Source: Azospirillum sp. TSO35-2
GTDB taxonomy: Bacteria > Pseudomonadota > Alphaproteobacteria > Azospirillales > Azospirillaceae
Reading direction: 5' to 3'
Assembly (NCBI RefSeq): GCF_003116095.1
Contig: NZ_LGRA01000021.1
Coordinates: 256,715 to 320,714 of the forward strand
DNA length: 64,000 nt
Position 1 is the first letter of the stretch. Each line of letters starts with the position of its first letter. The notes beneath the pieces are model-generated. The model saw nothing but the letters and a program-made list of their open reading frames with translations. It ran no database searches and was not told the DNA's origin. Position numbers and translations under genes: made by a program. Shown piece by piece: positions 48,532-57,458 of this stretch.

Positions 48532-49374
48532 ATGAACTACCGCCACATCTTCCACGCCGGCAACCCGGCCGACGTGATGAAGCACGCCGTCCTGGCGCTG
48601 ATCCTCGATCACCTGCGCGCCAAGCCGGCGCCCTTCTGCGTGATCGACACCCATGCCGGGATCGGCCGCTACGACCTGACCTCCGACGCGGCCCGCAAGA
48701 CCGGGGAGCATGAGGACGGCATCGGCCGGCTGTTCGGCAGGACGCCGCCGCACGCGGCGCTGACGCCCTATCTGGACGCCGTCGGCGCCCTCAATCCCGA
48801 TGGCTCACTGCGCTGGTATCCCGGCTCCCCCCGCATCGCCCGCGCCGCCTTGCGCCCGCAGGACCGTCTGGTGCTGGTCGAACTGCACCCGGAAGACGCC
48901 CGCAGCCTGAAGGCGGAGTTCGCCGACGACCGGGCGGTCGCCGTGCACCAGGGCGACGCCTACACCGCGCTGAAGGCGCATCTGCCGCCCAAGGAGAAGC
49001 GCGGGCTGGTGCTGATCGACCCGCCGTTCGAGCAACCGGATGAGTTCACGCGCATGGCCGAGGGGCTGGCCCTGGCCCACCGGCGCTGGTCCAACGGCAT
49101 CTTCGCCCTGTGGTACCCGATCAAGGAGCGGGCGGCCGTCTGGCGTTTCCAGGACGCGGTCGAGAAGACCGGCATTCCCAAGATCCTGATCGCCGAACTG
49201 ACCTGGCACCCCGAAGACACCCATCTGCGCCTGAACGGCTCCGGCCTGCTGATCGTCAACCCGCCCTGGCGGCTGGACGAGACGCTGCGCGCGATGCTGC
49301 CGGCCCTGCACGATGCCCTGCCGTCGACCGGCGGCGGCAGCGCGGTGAGTTGGCTGACGCCGGAGGCGCCGTAG
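48532..49374 (+). CDS. rlmJ: 23S rRNA (adenine-N6)-methyltransferase RlmJ
   Basis: 280 residues. Methylates A2030 of 23S rRNA in E. coli. It has the distinctive N-terminus MNYRHIFHAGNPADVMKHAV. The SAM site lies in VIDTHAGIGRYDL, and the amino-methyltransferase motif is DPPFEQPDEF (DPPF). WYPGSPRIARAALRPQDRL is another family block. Length is normal. It follows the transglycosylase by 116 nt and is convergent with the phasin gene. Confidence 0.93.
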   Translation: MNYRHIFHAGNPADVMKHAVLALILDHLRAKPAPFCVIDTHAGIGRYDLTSDAARKTGEHEDGIGRLFGRTPPHAALTPYLDAVGALNPDGSLRWYPGSPRIARAALRPQDRLVLVELHPEDARSLKAEFADDRAVAVHQGDAYTALKAHLPPKEKRGLVLIDPPFEQPDEFTRMAEGLALAHRRWSNGIFALWYPIKERAAVWRFQDAVEKTGIPKILIAELTWHPEDTHLRLNGSGLLIVNPPWRLDETLRAMLPALHDALPSTGGGSAVSWLTPEAP

Positions 49375-49410
49375 AGGGCGGCCGCCCGGCCACAGAAAAA
49401 CCGGCGACAG

Positions 49411-49438
49411 AAAAACCCCGGCCGTTGCCGGCCGGGGT
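49411..49438 (-). terminator. terminator of the phasin gene
   Basis: On the minus strand ACCCCGGCCG, loop GCAA, CGGCCGGGGT, followed by TTTT: a strong intrinsic terminator 55 nt after the phasin stop. Confidence 0.85.
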
Positions 49439-49492
49439 CCAGGTCAGGATGGAAGTCGTTGCCGCCCGGCCCGCTGCCGGGCGGCCAAGCGA

Positions 49493-50101
49493 TCAAACGG
49501 GGCGGTCGGCCTGCTGTGCGGCCGCGTCAACGCCGGCGTTCAGCTTGCTGACGGCATCGCTGGCGGTGCGGGCCGACATCTCGGAAATCTTCACGCTGCG
49601 GTTCAGCACCATCTGGACGCTGTCCTTCAGCATGCTGCTCTGCGCGGCGTAAAAATCGGGGACGGTACGGCTGCGCATCAGCGCGCCGACCCCCTCGGCG
49701 TTGCGGGTGGCGACGTCCTGCGCCAGCCCCAACCATTCGCGCACGGCGCTCTGCCAGCCACCGGCCAGCACGCTGCCGCACTGGACCATCACGTCCATGG
49801 TTTCGCGCGCCTTGCTGGCGACCTCCCCCTGGGCGTCACGGGACAGACCCAGCGCGCGCTGAAGCTGCCCGGACTGGCGGCCGGCCGCCTCGGTCATGGT
49901 GTCCGCAACCGATCGCGCGGTGTCGGCTCCCTGATCGGCGGCGCGGCGCCCGGCGTCGGCCGCCTCGTTGCCGATGGAGCGCGCCGCGTCGGCGGCCCGG
50001 TAGGTCGTGGCCTCGCCGTCCCGGGCCATCTGGTCGACCGCCCCCTGGGTGCGGGCAACGCCCTCACGGACGATGGAAGGCATGTCTTTGTCGGTAGCCA
50101 T
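49493..50101 (-). CDS. phasin family protein
   Basis: 202 residues, almost entirely helical with Ala-rich heptads. An N-terminal repeat-like segment (AADAARSIGNEAADAGRRAADQ) precedes the phasin domain (about 75-195: QLQRALGLSRDAQGEVASKA, VMVQCGSVLAGGWQSAVREW, MLKDSVQMVLNRSVKISEMS). Phasins coat polyhydroxyalkanoate granules. ATG 50099-50101 has AAGGAG 8 nt upstream. The 238-nt region upstream is AT-rich and holds its promoter. No PHA synthase gene is in the window. Confidence 0.85.
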   Translation of the reverse strand: MATDKDMPSIVREGVARTQGAVDQMARDGEATTYRAADAARSIGNEAADAGRRAADQGADTARSVADTMTEAAGRQSGQLQRALGLSRDAQGEVASKARETMDVMVQCGSVLAGGWQSAVREWLGLAQDVATRNAEGVGALMRSRTVPDFYAAQSSMLKDSVQMVLNRSVKISEMSARTASDAVSKLNAGVDAAAQQADRPV

Positions 50102-50339
50102 GCGGGATGCTCCTTGAATTGCTTCGTCCAGTTGGACGCTTCTTTCCAACGCTCGCGCCGGTCATTTTGCTGCACCGCCACACGAGATGCATCCTATAAC
50201 ACCGCATAAGCAGAACGTTCCAGAACGCAAAATAATAGGTTGCATACTTTCTTGCGAGGTACATGACGACTTGCAACCATTGTGTCGTCGATCTGCAATG
50301 AGTTTCGCGACATCTGCCGAAGGCTATTAAGACTCTTAA

Positions 50340-51377
50340 TTACTTCGCCTTTTGCTGCCCCATCCGCGCCAGAACCTCGCCCGCGATGCCGCGGCGGAAC
50401 AGCAGGACGCAGACGACGAAGATGACGCCGATGACCACCGGCACCGGCAGGCTGGTCGCCGCCAGATAGTTCTCCAGCGCCACCACCAGCCCGGCACCGA
50501 CCACCGGGCCGAACAACGTGCCCATGCCGCCCAGCAGCGTCATCAGCACCACCTCGCCCGACATCTGCCACGTCACGTCGGTCAACGTCGCCAACTGGAA
50601 GACGATGGCCTTGGTCCCGCCGGCCAGGCCGGTCAGCGTCGCCGACAGCACGAAGGCCAGCAGCTTGTAGCGGTCGGTGCGGTAGCCAAGCGAGATGGCG
50701 CGCGGTTCGTTCTCGCGGATCGCCTTCAGCACCTGCCCGAACGGCGAATGCACCGTCCGCCAGATGATGGCGAACCCGATCAGGAACACCGCCAGCACGG
50801 TGTAGTACATCGCCAGCGGGTCGTTTAGATTGAACAAGCCGAACAGCGTGCCGCGCGGCACCGCCTGGATGCCGTCCTCGCCGTGGGTGAAGGGCAGTTG
50901 CAGCGCCAGGAAGAACACCATCTGGCTCAGCGCCAGCGTGATCATGGCGAAATAGATCCCCTGCCGGCGGATGGCGATGGCGCCGAAGGCGAGCCCCAGC
51001 ACGGCGGCGGCGGCGGTGCCGAGCAGGATGCCCAGCTCCGGCGGCAGCCCCCATTCCTTCACCACATGGGCGGTGACGTAGGCGGCCGAGCCGAAGAAGG
51101 CGGCGTGGCCGAAACTGAGCAGTCCACCGAAGCCGATCAGCAGGTTGAAGGCGCAGGCGAACAGGGCGAAACACAGCACCTTCATCAGGAAGACGGGGTA
51201 CAGCAGGAAGGGTGCGCCCAGCAGGACCGCCAGTGCGACCAGCGCCGCCAGCCGCCCGACCGTCGCTCCACCACGTCCGGCCGCCTCGCCAGCCGCCCTG
51301 CCGGCCGCGGCACCGGTCGCGGCGGGGGGCGCGCCCCGGGTGCCGCGCTGCGCGCCGCTTTGCGAATGAAGGCTCAT
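50340..51377 (-). CDS. livM: branched-chain amino acid ABC transporter permease LivM
   Basis: 345-residue inner-membrane permease. After an Ala/Gly-rich N-terminal extension (about 1-40) come about ten hydrophobic segments. The LivM signature FNLLIGFGGLLSFGHAAFFG is at about 75-95, and the cytoplasmic EAA-like loop for the ATPase (KAIRENEPRAISLGYR) is visible. It pairs with LivH just upstream, separated by 4 nt, and with the binding protein. No LivG or LivF ATPase gene follows: the next gene is the phasin. Confidence 0.92.
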   Translation of the reverse strand: MSLHSQSGAQRGTRGAPPAATGAAAGRAAGEAAGRGGATVGRLAALVALAVLLGAPFLLYPVFLMKVLCFALFACAFNLLIGFGGLLSFGHAAFFGSAAYVTAHVVKEWGLPPELGILLGTAAAAVLGLAFGAIAIRRQGIYFAMITLALSQMVFFLALQLPFTHGEDGIQAVPRGTLFGLFNLNDPLAMYYTVLAVFLIGFAIIWRTVHSPFGQVLKAIRENEPRAISLGYRTDRYKLLAFVLSATLTGLAGGTKAIVFQLATLTDVTWQMSGEVVLMTLLGGMGTLFGPVVGAGLVVALENYLAATSLPVPVVIGVIFVVCVLLFRRGIAGEVLARMGQQKAK

Positions 51378-51381
51378 GACG

Positions 51382-52272
51382 TCACCTCTCGCGTCCGAAC
51401 AGGCCGGCGGGCTTGATCATCAGCACCACCGCCATGATGACGAAGACCACGATGTTCGAGGCCTCCGGATAGAACACCTTGGTCAGCCCCTCCAGCAGGC
51501 CCAGCCCATAGCCGGTCAGCACTGCCCCCAGGATCGAGCCCATGCCGCCGATCACCACCACCGCGAAGACGACGATGATCAGGTTGGAGCCCATCAGCGG
51601 CGACACCTGGTAGATGGGGGCCGCCAGCACGCCGGCCAGCCCGGCCAGGGCGACGCCGAAGGCGTAGGTCAGGGTCACCATCCGGGGCACGTTGATGCCG
51701 AACGCCTGGACCAGAACCGGATTTTCGGTCGCCGCGCGCAGGTACGCGCCGAGCTTGGTCTTCTCGATGGCGAGCCAAGTGCCGAGGCAGACAACCAGAG
51801 AGGCGACCACGACCCAGCCGCGGTAGTTCGGCAGGAACATGAAGCCCAGATTCTGGCCGCCGCGCAGCATCTCCGGGATCGGGTAGGGCTGGCCCGACAC
51901 GCCGTACTGGTGACGGAACGCCCCCTCCACGATCAGCGCCAGCCCGAAGGTCAGCAGCAGCCCATAGAGATGGTCGAGCTGATAGAGCCGCGACAGCAGG
52001 GTCTTTTCCAGGATCACCCCGAACAGCCCGACGATCAGCGGCGCCAGCAGCAGCGCCCACCAATAGCCGATGCCCAACTGCGTCAGCAGCAGCCAGGACA
52101 CGAAGGCGCCCATCATGTACAGCGCACCGTGCGCGAAGTTGATGACGTTCAACATGCCGAAGATCACCGCCAGCCCAAGGCTGAGCAGCGCGTAGAACGA
52201 CCCGTTGATCAGCCCCAGCAACAGCTGTCCGAACAGCGCCTGGGGCGGAATACCGAAAATCGTCGCCATCAT
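51382..52272 (-). CDS. livH: branched-chain amino acid ABC transporter permease LivH
   Basis: 296 residues, about eight membrane helices. LLLGLINGSFYALLSLGLAV and FGMLNVINFAHGALYMMGAF are the LivH signatures, and RAATENPVLVQAFGINVPR is the coupling loop. ATG 52270-52272 with GGGGAGAG upstream is preferred; 52269 is the adjacent alternative. It lies 95 nt downstream of the binding-protein gene and 4 nt upstream of livM, in one operon. Confidence 0.93.
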   Translation of the reverse strand: MMATIFGIPPQALFGQLLLGLINGSFYALLSLGLAVIFGMLNVINFAHGALYMMGAFVSWLLLTQLGIGYWWALLLAPLIVGLFGVILEKTLLSRLYQLDHLYGLLLTFGLALIVEGAFRHQYGVSGQPYPIPEMLRGGQNLGFMFLPNYRGWVVVASLVVCLGTWLAIEKTKLGAYLRAATENPVLVQAFGINVPRMVTLTYAFGVALAGLAGVLAAPIYQVSPLMGSNLIIVVFAVVVIGGMGSILGAVLTGYGLGLLEGLTKVFYPEASNIVVFVIMAVVLMIKPAGLFGRER

Positions 52273-52367
52273 GAGCGTCGCTCTCCCCAACGGCATCGCC
52301 ACCGTCCCGCGTCAGCAGCGCGGAAGCGGCGACGACGCCGTGTCCTCACGTCCGTCAGGCCCGCGCT

Positions 52368-53600
52368 TTACTTGGCGGCCAGCTTGCAGCCGCTTTCCTC
52401 CAAGGACGCGAAGGCCTCCTTGCCGGGAATGGTGCGCAGGATCTGGTAGTAGTCCCACGCCCCCTTCGATTCGGACGGCTTCTTGACGCGGGCCAGATAC
52501 ACGTCGTGGACCATGCGGCCGTTCGGCAGGATGGTGCCGTTCTTGGCGAACATGTCGTTGACCGGCATCTCCTTCATCTTCGCGGCGACGGTGGGGCCAT
52601 CGTCGGTTCCAGCCGCCTCGACCGCCTTCAGGTAGTGGCGGACGGCGGAGTAGCTGCCGGCCTGCACCATCGTCGGCATCTTGCCGAAGCGGTCGAAGAA
52701 CTTCTTGGACCAGGCGCGGGTCTCGTCGTCACGATCCCAGTAGAAGCCGGTGGTCAGCACCAGATCCTGCGCCACCGGCAGCCCAAGCGCGTGCACGTCG
52801 GACAGGAAGATCAGCAATCCCGCCAGCTTCTGCTGCCCGCTCTGGGTCAGGCCGAATTCCGACGCCTGCTTGATCGAGGTGATGGTGTCGCCGCCGGCGT
52901 TGGCCAGCCCGATGATCTTGGCACCCGACGACTGGGCCTGCAGCAGGAAGGAGGAGAAGTCGGCGGTGTTCAGCGGCGCCTTCACCGACCCGACCACCTT
53001 GCCGCCGGCCTTCTTCACTTCGGCCGATGTGTCGGCCTCCAGCTGATGGCCGAAGGCGTAGTCGGCGGTGATGAAGAACCAGCTGTCGCCACCCTCCTTC
53101 ACGATGGCCTGACCCGTGCCGACGGCCAGCGCGTGGGTGTCGTAGGCCCAATGGAAACCGGTGGGCGAGCAGGCATCGCCGGTCAGGCGCGAGGTCGCCG
53201 GCCCTTCCATCAGGAAGATCGTCTTCTTCGCCTTCGTCACTTCCTGCACCGCCAGCGCGACGCCGGAGTTCGGCACGTCGACGATGGCATCGACCCCATC
53301 CTGGTCGATCCACTGCCGGGCGAGGTTGGAGCCGATGTCCGGCTTGTTCTGGTGGTCGGCGGTGATGATCTCGATCGGCTTGCCCAGGATCTTGTTGCCG
53401 AATTCCTCCGCCGCCATGCGGGAGGCGACGACCGATCCCTCACCGCCAAGGTCGGCGTAGAGGCCCGAACGGTCGTTCAACACACCGATCTTGACCGTGT
53501 CGCCGGACAGCTTGCCCTGCTGGGCCGCGGCCGGCCCGACGGACAGGGCACCGATGGTCAAAGCGGTCAGGGCGGCACCGGTCAGAAGACGTGCGATCAT
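52368..53600 (-). CDS. ABC transporter substrate-binding protein (branched-chain amino acid type)
   Basis: 410 residues. The signal peptide MIARLLTGAALTALTIGALS is cleaved near AAAQ. The type I periplasmic-binding fold spans about 30-400: VKIGVLNDRSGLYADLGGEG, AVQEVTKAKKTIFLMEGPAT, and YDTHALAVGTGQAIV. Many close relatives bind short-chain amides, urea or other compounds rather than leucine, so the ligand is open. ATG 53598-53600 follows GGGGGAGGAAA. It heads the operon with livH and livM, without ATPase genes. Confidence 0.92.
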   Translation of the reverse strand: MIARLLTGAALTALTIGALSVGPAAAQQGKLSGDTVKIGVLNDRSGLYADLGGEGSVVASRMAAEEFGNKILGKPIEIITADHQNKPDIGSNLARQWIDQDGVDAIVDVPNSGVALAVQEVTKAKKTIFLMEGPATSRLTGDACSPTGFHWAYDTHALAVGTGQAIVKEGGDSWFFITADYAFGHQLEADTSAEVKKAGGKVVGSVKAPLNTADFSSFLLQAQSSGAKIIGLANAGGDTITSIKQASEFGLTQSGQQKLAGLLIFLSDVHALGLPVAQDLVLTTGFYWDRDDETRAWSKKFFDRFGKMPTMVQAGSYSAVRHYLKAVEAAGTDDGPTVAAKMKEMPVNDMFAKNGTILPNGRMVHDVYLARVKKPSESKGAWDYYQILRTIPGKEAFASLEESGCKLAAK

Positions 53601-53797
53601 GCGTGATTTCCTCCCCCTCAGCGTTGCGTTGCGCGTGGTTGCGGGTGATCGGACAGCGATCCCCGGACGGTCGCGTCGACGCACGGCAAAGGTTTCATCG
53701 GAAACCGTTGCGGCGTCCGCGCCGCCCCTTCCCATTCACTATGCAGGCGCAGCGCCTTGTAAGCGAAGCGGAATTTCAGCTTCACGAACAATTTTCA

Positions 53798-55090
53798 TCA
53801 AGGGTCGGGCGAAACGCGGGCTTTTTCCATTCGGGGGTGTATGGCGCGGCCGGGCGGCGCGTCGACGGCGCGACGGCGCTGGTCGACTCGGCGCATCACC
53901 GGGGTCACGGTGGTGCCGTGGACGATGATCGACAGCAGCACGATCACCCCCGTCACCGCCCAAAGCGCGTTCGGAACGTCGAATTCAGCCGCGTTCAGCG
54001 CATAGGCGATGTAATAGACGCTGCCGATGCCGCGGATGCCGAAAAAGCCGATCGCGAGCTTCTCCCCCAGCGGCATGCGGACACCGGCCAAGCCGGCCAA
54101 GCCGGCCAGCGGACGCACGACGAACAGGATCACGACGGCCGCGCCGATCGCGCCCCAGGACAGCGGGTCGATCAACCCGTGGGCCAGCGTGCCGCCGAAC
54201 AGCACCAGCATCAGCATCATCAGGAGCCGTTCGGTCTGTTCGATGAAGTCGTGCAGGCGCTCGTGATAGTGGCTGTTGCGCTCCGCGTCGCGCAGGGCCA
54301 GCGCCGCCACGAACACCGCCAGGAAGCCATAGCCGCCGACCAGTTCGGTGATGCCATAGGCGATCAGCGTGATGCCCAGCGACACGAACCCGTCGCCGGT
54401 GCGCGACAGGTTGGCTCGATTCGGAACGCGGAAGGTGACGAAGGCCAGGAGCTTGCCCACCAGCCACCCCATCCCGATCCCGGCCGCCAGCTTCCACACC
54501 ACGTCCAAGCCGAACCAGTGCAGCAGCGCCCCCCAGGGCTGGTTGCCGTTCAGCAGCGCCACCGCAATGGCGAGATGCACGAAGGGAAAGGCCAACCCGT
54601 CGTTCAGCCCCGCTTCGGAGGTCAGGCTGAAGCGGATCTCGTCCTCCTCGCCCGAACGCGGCGGGCCGACCTGGATGTCGGAGGCGAGGACCGGATCGGT
54701 CGGGGCCAGCGCCGCACCCAGCAGGATCGCCGCCGCCGGCGGAAAGTCCAGCCACAGCCAGCCGATCAGCGCGATGGCCAGGATCGACAGCGGCATGGTG
54801 ATGCCCAGCAGCCGCCAGGTTATCATCCAGGTCCGCCAGCCGATGCGGCGGTCCAGCTTCAACCCGGCGCCCATCAGCGCGACGATGACGATCAGTTCGG
54901 TCAGCCGCTCGGTCGCGTCGGGGAAGGCCAGCGGTTCGGGGTTTTCCAGCGGGAAGAAGGTGAAGGCCGCGTATCCCAGCCCGACGCAGATGATCGGCAG
55001 CGAGAGCGGCAGTTCCTTCAGCACCATCGGCAGCCACGCCACCAACAGCACCAGGACCCCGACCCCCACCAGCATGACGACGTAAGACAT
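53798..55090 (-). CDS. sodium/proton antiporter (CPA1, NhaP type)
   Basis: 430 residues, about twelve membrane helices. The ion-binding motif is GAALAPTDPVLASDIQ (TDP, then VLASD). LTSEAGLNDGLAFPFVHLAI (the ND pair) and FFGIRGIGSVYYIAYAL are also typical of the CPA1 family. It exchanges Na+ or K+ for H+ and helps pH and salt balance. ATG 55088-55090 is preferred over the longer reading from 55138, which adds only a basic stretch. A short soluble tail (about 405-430) follows the last helix. It is on the same strand as the LdtR-like regulator, which starts upstream at 55862. Confidence 0.9.
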   Translation of the reverse strand: MSYVVMLVGVGVLVLLVAWLPMVLKELPLSLPIICVGLGYAAFTFFPLENPEPLAFPDATERLTELIVIVALMGAGLKLDRRIGWRTWMITWRLLGITMPLSILAIALIGWLWLDFPPAAAILLGAALAPTDPVLASDIQVGPPRSGEEDEIRFSLTSEAGLNDGLAFPFVHLAIAVALLNGNQPWGALLHWFGLDVVWKLAAGIGMGWLVGKLLAFVTFRVPNRANLSRTGDGFVSLGITLIAYGITELVGGYGFLAVFVAALALRDAERNSHYHERLHDFIEQTERLLMMLMLVLFGGTLAHGLIDPLSWGAIGAAVVILFVVRPLAGLAGLAGVRMPLGEKLAIGFFGIRGIGSVYYIAYALNAAEFDVPNALWAVTGVIVLLSIIVHGTTVTPVMRRVDQRRRAVDAPPGRAIHPRMEKARVSPDP

Positions 55091-55388
55091 GCACCATCCG
55101 TTTCCTTGGCGCCCCTTGCGCACTGGTCGGACGCGCAAGCAGGCAAACCCTTCTCAACAGGCGATCACACCGGATGGTTCACCAATGGGATGCACCGGAG
55201 GGTGATGGGCCGTCGGATGCGGATTTTGAGAAACGGAAAGGCCGGCTCGGTTGGCGCTGCCCCTTCGTCTTGCGACCACCCGAACAGCAGGGCGTTGCAG
55301 GAGTCGGATGAAGAGGCGTTGCCAGAGATGCCGCCCGCGGGAGCCGGAAACCGCGGGGGCCGTCTGACGGTGAAACGAGAACGCGGCG

Positions 55389-55862
55389 TCAGGCCGCGGA
55401 GGTCATCGGAAAGCCGCTGTAATCGAGCGAAGCCGACCAGAAGCGCTCCAGCTTGCGCAGGGTTTCGTTCGCCTTGGTCAGTTCCTCGTCGCTGAAACCG
55501 GCCTTTTCCAGGGCGGTCAGGTGACGTTCGAACATGATGCTGATCTTTTCGCGCAGATCGAGACCCTTCTCCGACAGGCGGACGCGCACCGACCGACGGT
55601 CGTGCGGCGAACGTTCCTGGCCGAGATAGCCGTTCTCGACCATCTTCTTGACGTTGTAGGAGACGTTGGAGCCCAGATAGTAACCACGCGCGGTCAGTTC
55701 GCCGACCGTCATCTCATCTTCGCCGATGTTGTACAGGATCAGGCTTTGGACGTTGTTTATGTCCTGGATCCCCAACCGGTCCAACTCGGTCTTAAGCACC
55801 TCGAGAAAATGGCGGTGAAGCCGTTCAATCAACAGGATGCTTTCGTAATAGGGTTTGCGCAC
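55389..55862 (-). CDS. ldtR: MarR-family regulator, LdtR-like
   Basis: 157 residues with a winged helix-turn-helix. The block DINNVQSLILYNIGEDEMTV, then GYYLGSNVSYNVKKMVENGY and DRRSVRVRLSEKG, is nearly the same as LdtR of Rhizobiales, which controls an L,D-transpeptidase gene and cell-wall/osmotic tolerance. The start is GTG (55860-55862) with AAAGGAG 7 nt upstream. No L,D-transpeptidase gene is in this window, so its targets must lie elsewhere; the downstream antiporter is a possible additional target. A dimeric DNA-binding protein is expected. Confidence 0.85.
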   Translation of the reverse strand: MRKPYYESILLIERLHRHFLEVLKTELDRLGIQDINNVQSLILYNIGEDEMTVGELTARGYYLGSNVSYNVKKMVENGYLGQERSPHDRRSVRVRLSEKGLDLREKISIMFERHLTALEKAGFSDEELTKANETLRKLERFWSASLDYSGFPMTSAA

Positions 55863-56015
55863 CGCGGTCTCCTTTGGCTCTAACCGGCCGTTCCCCGCGC
55901 AAGGACGTTACCGGGACCTTAGGGCGAGATTAACCGATCATTCGTCGGCAATCATCCTAATAATTCCGGAAAAAGCCATGCACAACCGGTGTTTCCTTGC
56001 AGATTTATAGGTTTC

Positions 56016-56045
56016 CCCCACCCGAACGTTCAGGAACGGGTGGGG
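56016..56045 (-). terminator. hairpin downstream of the 3-hydroxyisobutyryl-CoA hydrolase gene
   Basis: CCCCACCCG (56016-56024) pairs with CGGGTGGGG (56037-56045), 45 nt after the stop of the minus-strand gene. There is no U-tract in either direction, so termination is only possible, not clear. Confidence 0.4.
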
Positions 56046-56089
56046 TGGTATTAACTTACGACCTATGCGGGACTGGCCGGCGGTGTGAT

Positions 56090-57151
56090 TCAGTCGCGGA
56101 ACACCAGGTCGCCGCCCGCCGGCTCGGCGAAATGACGCTCCACGTCGGACGGGCCGACATCGGCCAGACTGGCCGGCTTCCATGCCGGATTCTTGTCCTT
56201 GTCGACCAGAACCGCACGGATGCCCTCGTAGAAGTCGTCGCCGGCCAAGCAGGCGAGACTGAGGCGCAGTTCCTGGACCATGCAGCCTTCGAAATCCAGC
56301 TTGGCCCCGCGGCGCAGCGCCGCCAGCGTGATCTTCAGGCTGGTCGGCGACACCCGGCGCAGCGTGGCGAGCTGGCCGGCGGCCCAGTCGGTGCCCTCCG
56401 CCTCCAGCGCCGTGACGATGGCCTCCACGCTGTCGAAGGCGTAGCAGCGGTCGACCGCCGCGCGGACCGCGGTCACCGCCGCCTCGCCGGCGTCGCCGCG
56501 CCGGGCCGCGACCACCTCGTCCGCCGGGGTGCCGGCGGCCAGATCGTCGATCAGCGCGTCGAGTCCGGCGCTGGGCACGAAGGCGTCGGCGGCGCCGATC
56601 GCCAGCATGTCCGCCGCCTTCAGCCGGTCGCCGGTCAGGCCGAGCCAGACGCCGACCTGCCCCGGCAGGCGCGGCAGGAAGTAGGTGCCGCCGACGTCGG
56701 GATAGAGGCCGATCCCGGTTTCCGGCATGGCGAACAGCGTGCGTTCGGTGACGATGCGGTGGGTGCCGTGCTCCGACAGGCCGACGCCGCCGCCCATGGA
56801 GATGCCGTCGATCAGCGCGACATAGGGCTTGGACAACCGCTTGATCCGGCGGTTCAGCACATACTCCTCGCTGAAGAAGGCGCGGATCGGCGCCCCGTCG
56901 CCCGTCCCCTGCTTGGCCGCCTTGCCGGCCTCGTACAGGCTGACGACGTCGCCGCCGGCGCAGAAGGCCTTCTCGCCCGCGCCGCGAATCACCACGGCCT
57001 TGACCGCCGGATCGGCGTCCCAGGCCCGCAGCTGCGGATCGAACAGCCGGATCATGCCGAGGGTGAGCGCGTTCAGCGCCTTCGGCCGGTTGAGCGTGAC
57101 GAGGCCGATGGCGCCCCGACGTTCGAACAGAATCTCAGCAGCGTCGCTCAT
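56090..57151 (-). CDS. 3-hydroxyisobutyryl-CoA hydrolase-like enoyl-CoA hydratase family protein
   Basis: 353 residues with a crotonase fold. The length and the motifs FCAGGDVVSLYEAG, LIDGISMGGGVGLSEHGTHR and AMPETGIGLYPDVGG, then TYFLPRLPG, identify the 3-hydroxyisobutyryl-CoA hydrolase subgroup (ECH_2) of valine breakdown. The oxyanion-hole glycines and the acid in MPETG are present. The other valine-degradation genes are not in the window. It lies 228 nt before the LdtR-like gene on the same strand, and the hairpin between them suggests separate transcripts. Divergent from the lipid kinase across a 307-nt gap. Confidence 0.88.
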   Translation of the reverse strand: MSDAAEILFERRGAIGLVTLNRPKALNALTLGMIRLFDPQLRAWDADPAVKAVVIRGAGEKAFCAGGDVVSLYEAGKAAKQGTGDGAPIRAFFSEEYVLNRRIKRLSKPYVALIDGISMGGGVGLSEHGTHRIVTERTLFAMPETGIGLYPDVGGTYFLPRLPGQVGVWLGLTGDRLKAADMLAIGAADAFVPSAGLDALIDDLAAGTPADEVVAARRGDAGEAAVTAVRAAVDRCYAFDSVEAIVTALEAEGTDWAAGQLATLRRVSPTSLKITLAALRRGAKLDFEGCMVQELRLSLACLAGDDFYEGIRAVLVDKDKNPAWKPASLADVGPSDVERHFAEPAGGDLVFRD

Positions 57152-57210
57152 CGTCTTGGTTTTTCTCGGTTATCGTTGTGGCTTCGGGCGGTGGCGGGCC
57201 GGTCCCCGAT

Positions 57211-57236
57211 CGCAAGCGCCCACAAGGGGCCTTGCG
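57211..57236. repeat. inverted repeat in the divergent gap 57152-57458
   Basis: CGCAAG (57211-57216) and CTTGCG (57231-57236) form an inverted repeat with a 14-bp spacer, midway between the hydrolase and lipid kinase genes. It may be an operator. Nothing else was seen in this 307-nt gap. Confidence 0.3.
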
Positions 57237-57458
57237 GCGGCACGGGAGCCGACCGGCGCCGATGATACGGGACCGTGCGGCGCTGTCAAACCAACCATAC
57301 GGATGCGGATGTTCAGGCGCTGCGCAACCATCGGGCCGCGCCGGCAAAAGGAACATCGCGCCTCTTGGACCGTTGCGCCCACGCTCACATCTGTTGTCGA
57401 TCCATCCCAACGAAAGCCCGACGCCGATGCCTGTTTCCCTGACGCCGCGGCCCCGATC

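Noticed and set aside
50200..50240. GGAAC-type ECF promoter for the phasin gene
   Set aside because: GGAAC is present on the minus strand, but TGTT follows at 15 bp, outside the 16-17 bp spacing.
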